Below are positions 15,894-20,741 of a stretch of 20,741 nt of DNA, one piece after another. This DNA is from JAHWKV01 sp040905365. Its GTDB lineage: Bacteria > Actinomycetota > CADDZG01 > JAHWKV01. The stretch covers positions 1 through 20,741 of the forward strand of contig JBBDRQ010000065.1 in NCBI GenBank assembly GCA_040905365.1, in the 5' to 3' direction. A model generated the notes under the pieces. It ran no database searches. It was not told the DNA's origin and was given only the letters and a program-made list of their open reading frames with translations. Position 1 is the first letter of the stretch; each line of letters starts with the position of its first letter. The position numbers and the translations under genes are program-made.

Positions 15894-15950
15894 TCATGCT
15901 GAATTGGTATTGATCGTTAGGCAGGTGTCGGTGTGGAGGACGAGAGCCAC

Positions 15951-16778
15951 GTGGCTAGGGTAATGGCGGTGGTGAATCACAAGGGCGGAGTCGGTAAGAC
16001 AACCACGGTCATCAACCTGGGAGCGTGGCTCGCGCTGGAAGGCTACCGCGTGTTGGTCATGGATCTTGATCCGCAGGCCAACGCTACGACCGGGCTTGGG
16101 ATCGACTCCAGGCGGGTTTCCAACAGCATGTACCAGGTATTGGTCGAGGAGGTGGCCGTGGAGGACGCGATCGAGGCCACGGCGGTAAGGAACCTCTTTT
16201 GCGTACCCTCGTCTATCGACCTAGCGGGCGCCGAGATCGAGTTGGTGACCGCGTTTAGCCGGGAGCTGAAGCTGCGGAAGGCGCTGGGGCCGTTTATCAA
16301 CGAGTTCGACTACGTGTTCATCGACTGCCCGCCCTCGCTGGGGCTGCTGACCGTGAACGCCCTGGCGGCAGCCGGCGAGGTCATAGTGCCGATCCAGTGT
16401 GAGTACTACGCGCTCGAGGGCCTGGGTCAGCTTCTCAAGAACATAAACCTTGTGCAGGCCTCGCTGAACCCGGAGTTGGAGATGACCGGGATCATGTTGA
16501 CTATGTACGACTCCCGCACGCGGCTTTCCGACCAAGTGGCCTCCGAGGTGAGAGGCCACTTTCCGGGCAAGGTGTTCAACAGCGTTATCCCCAGGAGCGT
16601 GCGGCTCTCGGAGGCGCCCTCGTTCGGGCAGCCCGTTGCTCTCTACGACCCCAAATCCAAGGGTTCAATTGCCTATCACGAGCTGGCCCGGGAGGTTGCT
16701 GGGATAGTAGGGGAGGTTGAGCCGGGCGGAACGAACAGCTTGGCCCGGCAAGGCGGCCTGCGGCCGATAGGGGGCTGA
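15951..16778 (+). CDS. parA: Chromosome-partitioning ATPase ParA (Soj)
   Basis: ParA (275 aa) is a Walker-type ATPase that binds DNA non-specifically as an ATP dimer and moves ParB-parS complexes. The deviant Walker A KGGVGKTT (residues 11-18) with its signature lysine is at the N-terminus. DLDPQANATTGLG and FIDCPPSLGLLTVNAL (Walker B) follow, and SVIPRSVRLSEAPSFGQP is the conserved C-terminal block. The frame also opens at a GTG at 15933, but the GTG at 15951 gives the usual MARVMAVVNHKGGVGKT start with TGGAGGA 10 nt upstream, so I use it. It is separated from parB by two bases and lies downstream of the parS cluster. Confidence 0.96.
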   Translation: MARVMAVVNHKGGVGKTTTVINLGAWLALEGYRVLVMDLDPQANATTGLGIDSRRVSNSMYQVLVEEVAVEDAIEATAVRNLFCVPSSIDLAGAEIELVTAFSRELKLRKALGPFINEFDYVFIDCPPSLGLLTVNALAAAGEVIVPIQCEYYALEGLGQLLKNINLVQASLNPELEMTGIMLTMYDSRTRLSDQVASEVRGHFPGKVFNSVIPRSVRLSEAPSFGQPVALYDPKSKGSIAYHELAREVAGIVGEVEPGGTNSLARQGGLRPIGG

Positions 16779-16780
16779 TT

Positions 16781-17713
16781 GTGGCCGCGAAAGGCGGGTT
16801 GGGTAAAGGGTTGGGCGCCCTGATCCCGTCCGGAGCCAACAGTCTGGAGGAGCTGCCGCCGGCCTCCATCTCTCCCAACCCGCGCCAGCCGCGCCGCCAT
16901 TTTGACGAGGATGCTCTGATCGGCCTGAGCGCGTCGATCCGCCGGCTCGGTTTGCTGCAGCCGGTGGTCGTGCGACGAACGGCCGGCGCCGGGGCATACG
17001 AACTGGTGATGGGGGAGCGCCGCTGGCGGGCCGCGCAGCGCGCGGGGTTGTCGACGATTCCCGCGATAGTGATCGACACGGACGACGGCGGCTCGCTGGA
17101 ACGGGCGTTGGTCGAGAACGTACACCGGCAGGATCTCAACCCGATCGAAGAGTCGGCCGCATACCGGCAGTTACTGGAAGAAGCTGGGTTGACTCACGAA
17201 CAGTTGGCGGAGCGTCTGGGTCTGTCAAGACCTGCCATTTCCAACGCTTTGCGGCTGTTGGAGCTCCCGGACACGGTGCAGGCAATGGTGATGAAGCGCA
17301 AGCTCAGCGCCGGTCATGCGAGGGCGTTGCTTGGATTGGCCGGCCATCCTTTGCTGGAGCGGTTGGCCAATCGTGTGGTGTCGGCCGGCCTGTCGGTTCG
17401 CGAGACGGAGGAGTTGGTCAAGCGGGAACGAGAGTCCGAGCGCGGGGAGTCTGCAGCCCCAGTGGATCCGTCGCCGGGTTCGCCGCCCGCAGCCGCAAGC
17501 ACGGCGGGGCTCAGCGAGATTGCCGACGCCTTATCCGACCAGCTTCAGACCCGAGTCAAGGTCGCCATGGGCCGCGGACGCGGCAAGATAGTGATCGAGT
17601 TCGGGTCGGGGGAGGACCTGGTCAGGATTTGTCGCAGGATAGCGGCAGGGGGCGACGGGCGGGAGGACTGGGACCGCTCCGGCCCGGAGGCTACCCGAAG
17701 TACTGCTCGATAG
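16781..17713 (+). CDS. parB: Chromosome-partitioning protein ParB (Spo0J), CTP switch
   Basis: ParB (310 aa) binds parS, closes as a CTP-dependent clamp and spreads along DNA to organise the origin. After the N-terminal KGGLGKGLGALIP (the ParA-stimulating arm type) comes ISPNPRQPRRHFDEDAL. The CTP-binding motif GERRWRAA follows and then ENVHRQDLNPIEE. A helix-turn-helix (LTHEQLAERLGLSRPAISNALRLLELP) reads parS, and KLSAGHARALLGL continues the domain. A linker rich in Pro/Ser/Ala leads to a C-terminal dimerisation segment (SDQLQTRVKVAMGRGRGKIVIEF). The GTG start is two bases after parA. Its last 23 bases overlap the convergent amidase gene. Confidence 0.96.
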   Translation: MAAKGGLGKGLGALIPSGANSLEELPPASISPNPRQPRRHFDEDALIGLSASIRRLGLLQPVVVRRTAGAGAYELVMGERRWRAAQRAGLSTIPAIVIDTDDGGSLERALVENVHRQDLNPIEESAAYRQLLEEAGLTHEQLAERLGLSRPAISNALRLLELPDTVQAMVMKRKLSAGHARALLGLAGHPLLERLANRVVSAGLSVRETEELVKRERESERGESAAPVDPSPGSPPAAASTAGLSEIADALSDQLQTRVKVAMGRGRGKIVIEFGSGEDLVRICRRIAAGGDGREDWDRSGPEATRSTAR

Positions 17714-18743
17714 CACCGGCAATAGCTTTCGCCAGCGTGTCGATCGACTCGGAAAGCTCGGCCATCTCGGCCGGGTTGCTAATGAATCCGGGCTCGACCA
17801 TCACCGCGGGCATCTGAGTCTCCCTCAGTAGCGGATACGCCTTGCCGTGGGTGCTGCAGTCGGGCCGGCCGGCCTCGATCAGCGCCTGCTGAATGAGGTC
17901 TGCAAGGTGCTCGCCGGGCTCGGAAGCGACGCGGCCGTGCTCGAAGTAATAGGTGGCCGAGCCCGCAGCAATCGGCGTGTGGTGCCAGTTGAGGTGCAGT
18001 GACACGACAACGTCGGCAGCCCCTCGATTGGCCATCTGTGCTCGGGCGGACTCGGTGGGCCCGTCGTTGGGTCCGCGAGTTAGGATGGTTTGTGCGCCGA
18101 GCGCGTCGAGGAGCTTGGCTGTGTTGGCCGCGAGCCTGAAAACGTATTCGGACTCGGTCTCACCGGCCGGTCCGGTGCCTCCGGTCTCCTGCCCCCCGTG
18201 GCCGGGATCGACGACGATCCGTTTGCCTTCGATGCCCGGCGGGTGAGCGCGCCGGGCCTCCCGCTCGGTGATGCGGGGGCCGAGGCCCTGCTTGATCACC
18301 ATGCGCAGTCTTCCGAGTGCCCGTATCGTTTCCAGACCGGCAATCCCGTCTTCGTCGATGGCGAGGTTGCGTTGGAAGTCGCGCAGCGCGGAAGCCGTTC
18401 CGAGCCCGAATATCCCATCGTGTTTGCCGGCGGTGAACCCCAAGGCGTTGAGGCTGGCCTGCAGCTCCCGAACGTCGTCACCGCGTAAAAATGGGTCGCT
18501 GAGGCGCAGCGGCCGGTCGCCTAGAGTCCAGGAGCTTTCCACCAGCGCTCGCCAAGTAGCGTCCCCAACGATCCCGTCCACGTCCAGACCCCAGCGTTGC
18601 TGGAACTCCTTGACGGTCGTCTCGGTAGACGGGCCGAACGTGCCGCCCAACTCCGAAGGCTCGATAATGAAACCGAGCCCCTCTAGACGCGCCTGCATGT
18701 CGGCCACGGCGCGATGGCGGTGACCGCGCTTGATCAAATCCAC
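17691..18743 (-). CDS. cwlM: N-acetylmuramoyl-L-alanine amidase-family protein, CwlM-like
   Basis: The protein has 350 aa. Two peptidoglycan-binding repeats (residues about 5-70 and 85-145, each with a 'G.FG..T...V..FQ' pattern) precede an Amidase_3 domain beginning IVVDPGHGG. The Zn ligands are read as His182, Glu196 and His250 (SLHLN), and the catalytic Glu as Glu317 (MVEPGFISNP), so an active hydrolase is possible. There is no signal peptide. In mycobacteria the same architecture in the same place (beside trxB, opposite parB) is CwlM, a cytoplasmic regulator of MurA controlled by PknB; I infer orthology from architecture plus position. It starts at GTG 18743, 56 bases after trxB, and has a weak ribosome site. 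Confidence 0.85.
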   Translation of the reverse strand: MDLIKRGHRHRAVADMQARLEGLGFIIEPSELGGTFGPSTETTVKEFQQRWGLDVDGIVGDATWRALVESSWTLGDRPLRLSDPFLRGDDVRELQASLNALGFTAGKHDGIFGLGTASALRDFQRNLAIDEDGIAGLETIRALGRLRMVIKQGLGPRITEREARRAHPPGIEGKRIVVDPGHGGQETGGTGPAGETESEYVFRLAANTAKLLDALGAQTILTRGPNDGPTESARAQMANRGAADVVVSLHLNWHHTPIAAGSATYYFEHGRVASEPGEHLADLIQQALIEAGRPDCSTHGKAYPLLRETQMPAVMVEPGFISNPAEMAELSESIDTLAKAIAGAIEQYFG

Positions 18744-18799
18744 GGTCTTAGACTAATCCGTTGGCCGGGCGCCTGCGCGCCGAAGTTGCCGCCGACCGA

Positions 18800-19774
18800 C
18801 TAGTGGCCCTGGCTCTCCAGCCAGCGCTCGGCGTCGATAGCGGCCATGCAACCCATCCCCGCCGCGGTTACCGCCTGACGGTAAACGTGATCAACGACGT
18901 CGCCGGCTCCGAAGACACCCTCGACGTTGGTGCGGGTAGCAAGCTGGGAGCCCGGGCTCCAGTCGTCGGTCAGGTCGTGGCCCACCCGCAGATAGCCGGT
19001 TGGGTCCAGCTCCAACTTGCCCTTGAACAAGGCTGTGTTGGGAGTGTGCCCGATGGCCACGAACAACCCCGCCACCTCCAGGTCCTCCTTGTCGCCGCTG
19101 GCCACGTCCTCCAGTTCCAGGGCGGACACTTTCTGGTCGCCCTTGACCTCGGTGACGACTTTGTTCCACGCAAAGTCGATCTTGGGGTTGGACATGGCTC
19201 GGTCCTGCATGATCTTGGATGCCCGCAGCTGGTCTCTGCGGTGTACGACTGTCACCCGGGAGGCAAACCGGGTGAGGAAGGTAGCCTCCTCTATCGCTGA
19301 ATCCCCACCACCGACGACCGCGAGCGGCTGATCGCGGAAGAACGCCCCGTCGCAGGTGGCACAGGTGGATACGCCCCGACCCATCAGGCGCTTCTCGCTG
19401 TCCAGCCCCATCGTCTTGGCGGTAGCGCCGGTCGAGACGATCACCGTGTCGGCCGTGTAGAGGTCTTCGCCGACGAAGACCTTGAAGGGGTGGGAGGTGA
19501 AGTCGACGTCGGATACATCCTCGGTAACGAAATCGCTTCCAAAGCGCTGAGCCTGTTTACGGAAGGTGTCCATTAGCTCGGGGCCCAGGATTCCGTCCAC
19601 GAAGCCGGGGTAATTCTCTACGTCGGTGGTGAGCATGAGCTGTCCACCCGCCTCAAAGCCTTCGATGATCAGCGGAGCCAGGTTGGCGCGGGAGGCGTAA
19701 AGCGCAGCGGTCAGGCCGGACGGGCCTGAGCCAATGATGATTACGGAATGATGATTTTTCATATCACGCAGCAT
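18800..19774 (-). CDS. trxB: Thioredoxin reductase
   Basis: TrxB (324 aa from the chosen start) is an FAD enzyme that uses NADPH to reduce thioredoxin. The FAD motif IIIGSGPSG is at residues 12-20, the redox-active CATC (Cys138, Cys141) is inside STCATCDGAFF, the NADPH motif GGGDSAIEE begins near residue 155, and the C-terminal FAD-contact segment is GVFGAGDVVDHVYRQAVTAAG. The start at ATG 19774 is chosen because AGGAGA sits 6 nt upstream; the frame extends 17 codons further to 19825 without support. In many actinobacteria a thioredoxin gene lies between trxB and cwlM, but none is here. cwlM follows on the same strand after 56 bases. Confidence 0.95.
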   Translation of the reverse strand: MLRDMKNHHSVIIIGSGPSGLTAALYASRANLAPLIIEGFEAGGQLMLTTDVENYPGFVDGILGPELMDTFRKQAQRFGSDFVTEDVSDVDFTSHPFKVFVGEDLYTADTVIVSTGATAKTMGLDSEKRLMGRGVSTCATCDGAFFRDQPLAVVGGGDSAIEEATFLTRFASRVTVVHRRDQLRASKIMQDRAMSNPKIDFAWNKVVTEVKGDQKVSALELEDVASGDKEDLEVAGLFVAIGHTPNTALFKGKLELDPTGYLRVGHDLTDDWSPGSQLATRTNVEGVFGAGDVVDHVYRQAVTAAGMGCMAAIDAERWLESQGH

Positions 19775-19849
19775 AAACCCTCTCCTAAAGTTGTTTATTC
19801 CGTACCCGTCCCGCCGGGGAAGCACCGGCGCCTTAACCGGGGGCTCGGG

Positions 19850-19855
19850 TAATCT
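19850..19855 (+). promoter_or_regulatory. Candidate leaderless promoter -10
   Basis: TAATCT (19850-19855) ends six bases before the GTG start of the zinc-finger protein, and no Shine-Dalgarno is visible. A TANNNT box at this spacing is the usual pattern of actinobacterial leaderless transcripts, where transcription begins at the start codon. No good -35 is seen. Confidence 0.5.
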
Positions 19856-19861
19856 TTATTT

Positions 19862-20344
19862 GTGGAGCAAAGCAGCCGGGAGAACGATCTCTACTGCGTG
19901 AATCATCCGAGAGAGACCACTAGAATTCGGTGCAGTTCGTGCGATTCACCAATCTGCGTGCGCTGTATGAACGAAGCGGCGGTCGGTATCAAGTGCCCGG
20001 ATTGCGCGCGGGTGAAGATCAATCCTGTGACCCGCAAGCGTCGCTACAAGGGGGCCGTGGTCGGCCTGCTGGCCGCCGCGCTCATGGCGGTGGCGGCCGT
20101 CATTTTTATTCCCAGCGGGGGTTTCGGCTTTCTCGTCTCTCCTATGATGGGCTTCGTCGTGGGTACCGTTGTCAGGAAGACCGCCGGCGCCGGGTTGGCC
20201 GCACCCGCGGCGGTGGCCGCGGCCTGCGGCCTGGCGCTGGGCCGGCTGCTGGTCGGGGTTCCGTTCCTGGCGCTGCTGACCCCGCGTCCGCTGATCTCGG
20301 CGGGCCTGGCTGCCGCAGCGGCGGCTTTCGCGGCCTCCCGGTAG
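19862..20344 (+). CDS. N-terminal zinc-finger (B-box type) membrane protein
   Basis: The product has 160 aa. Residues 12-48 hold eight potential metal ligands with B-box spacing: Cys12, His15, Cys24, Cys27, Cys32, Cys35, Cys45 and Cys48 (YCVNHP, CSSCDSPICVRC, CPDC). This finger is common at the N-terminus of actinobacterial rhomboid proteases. Here it is followed by a basic stretch (RKRRYKG) and three or four Ala/Val/Leu-rich membrane helices from residue 65, with no rhomboid GxSG, so it is not a protease. Its function is unknown, and a membrane sensor or scaffold is a guess. It is divergent from trxB with an 87-bp gap, and converges on glnB with a 9-bp gap. Confidence 0.72.
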   Translation: MEQSSRENDLYCVNHPRETTRIRCSSCDSPICVRCMNEAAVGIKCPDCARVKINPVTRKRRYKGAVVGLLAAALMAVAAVIFIPSGGFGFLVSPMMGFVVGTVVRKTAGAGLAAPAAVAAACGLALGRLLVGVPFLALLTPRPLISAGLAAAAAAFAASR

Positions 20345-20353
20345 AAGCCGGGG

Positions 20354-20692
20354 CTAAAGAGCCTCGGATCCCATCTCCCCGGTGCGAATACGGTACGCCT
20401 GGTCCACGGGAAACACGAAGATCTTTCCATCGCCGATTTTGCCGGTGCGGGCCGAGGCCATGATCGCCTCAACAACCGATTCCACCTCGTCGTCGTCGCA
20501 CAGTACGTCGATCTTGACCTTAGGGACGAAGTCCACCTGGTACTCGGACCCCCTGTAGACCTCCGTGTGGCCCCGCTGACGGCCGAAACCCCGCGCTTCG
20601 GTGACGGTCATACCCTGCACGCCGGCCAGACGCAGGGCTTCTTTGACTTCCTCTAACTTGAACGGCTTGACGACCGAGGTAATCATCTTCAT
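20354..20692 (-). CDS. glnB: Nitrogen regulatory protein P-II
   Basis: P-II (112 aa) is a trimeric sensor of ATP/ADP and 2-oxoglutarate that controls ammonium transport and glutamine synthetase. The whole family pattern is present: MKMITSVVKPFKLEEVKEAL, the T-loop with Tyr51 (GSEYQVDFVPK), the nucleotide-binding B-loop TGKIGDGKIFV (83-93) and a C-terminal R-x-RTGE (R101, R103). Tyr51 is the modification site in uridylylated or adenylylated homologues. The ATG at 20692 has AGGAGG at 20702-20707, 9 nt upstream. glnB often follows the ammonium transporter gene amtB; any such neighbour lies beyond the window. Whether it is GlnB or GlnK cannot be told. Confidence 0.96.
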   Translation of the reverse strand: MKMITSVVKPFKLEEVKEALRLAGVQGMTVTEARGFGRQRGHTEVYRGSEYQVDFVPKVKIDVLCDDDEVESVVEAIMASARTGKIGDGKIFVFPVDQAYRIRTGEMGSEAL

Positions 20693-20728
20693 CCAACCAA
20701 ACCTCCTGCTAGTAAGGGCTGTGGAGGC

Positions 20729-20741
20729 GGGGGGGGGGGGG
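20729..20741 (+). other. Poly-G at the sequence end, probable sequencing artefact
   Basis: The last 13 bases are all G. A terminal homopolymer of G is a known artefact of two-colour sequencing reads at contig edges. It should not be read as biology. Confidence 0.7.

Larger units (their letters stand above)
14971..15950. other. 980-bp gene-free region between jag and parA
   Basis: No open frame here resembles a known protein. The longest frames on either strand (about 200 codons, 15079-15696 plus and 15105-15719 minus) are Arg/Pro/Gly-rich, mirror each other and lack any motif of RsmG, the methyltransferase usually encoded here. The region contains three parS-like sites (15218-15233, 15666-15681, 15712-15727), at least seven short inverted repeats, and a likely parA promoter at its right end. 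Base composition is GC-rich up to about 15660 and closer to balanced after 15740. An unannotated structured RNA, a decayed gene or a segregation centromere are all possible. Confidence 0.7.

Noticed and set aside
15727..15963. 78-codon frame ahead of parA as a small gene
   Set aside because: It overlaps parS and the parA start, has no ribosome site or recognisable pattern, and reads through promoter-like sequence.

Overview
This window is the replication-origin neighbourhood of a GC-rich bacterium, most likely an actinobacterium. The order gyrA-gyrB-dciA(DUF721)-recF-dnaN-dnaA on the minus strand, diverging from rpmH-rnpA-yidD-yidC-jag-parA-parB on the plus strand, and followed by a CwlM-type amidase next to trxB, is the actinobacterial arrangement (compare Mycobacterium). 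tRNA-Ile and tRNA-Ala just past gyrA fit the same picture. I cannot place the class. The poly-G end of the sequence suggests a draft or metagenome contig end.

Layout. Positions 1-1690 hold a 5'-truncated ABM-like protein and an MFS permease; these are accessory genes and not part of the origin core. Positions 1900-3280 hold tRNA-Ala and tRNA-Ile on the minus strand, separated by a saccharopine-dehydrogenase-like gene and a 50-codon membrane-protein gene. The small gene's stop overlaps a TTG start of the dehydrogenase-like gene as TTGA. Positions 3312-12143 are the replication operon: gyrA, gyrB, dciA, recF, dnaN and dnaA. The AT-rich 245-bp dnaA-dnaN gap and a tight DnaA-box cluster in the dnaA leader together look like a bipartite oriC. 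Positions 12601-14970 are the ribosomal protein L34, RNase P protein, YidD, YidC and Jag/KhpB operon.

Positions 14971-15950 contain no convincing gene. This is where rsmG normally sits; here there are three parS-like sites and an unusual density of hairpins. ParA and ParB follow (15951-17713). parB overlaps by 23 bp the convergent trxB-cwlM pair (17691-19774), which lacks the usual thioredoxin gene between its members. The window ends with a zinc-finger membrane protein, probably translated from a leaderless mRNA, and a convergent glnB (P-II) gene whose upstream neighbour lies outside the window.

How it works together. DnaA opens the origin, DciA is expected to help load the replicative helicase, DnaN clamps the polymerase, RecF repairs stalled forks and gyrase relieves supercoiling. 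ParAB with parS segregates the new origins, and CwlM links the locus to cell-wall growth. I found no clear new defence or mobile system. The most unexplained sequence is the jag-parA gap. No convincing intrinsic terminator with a T-tract was found.
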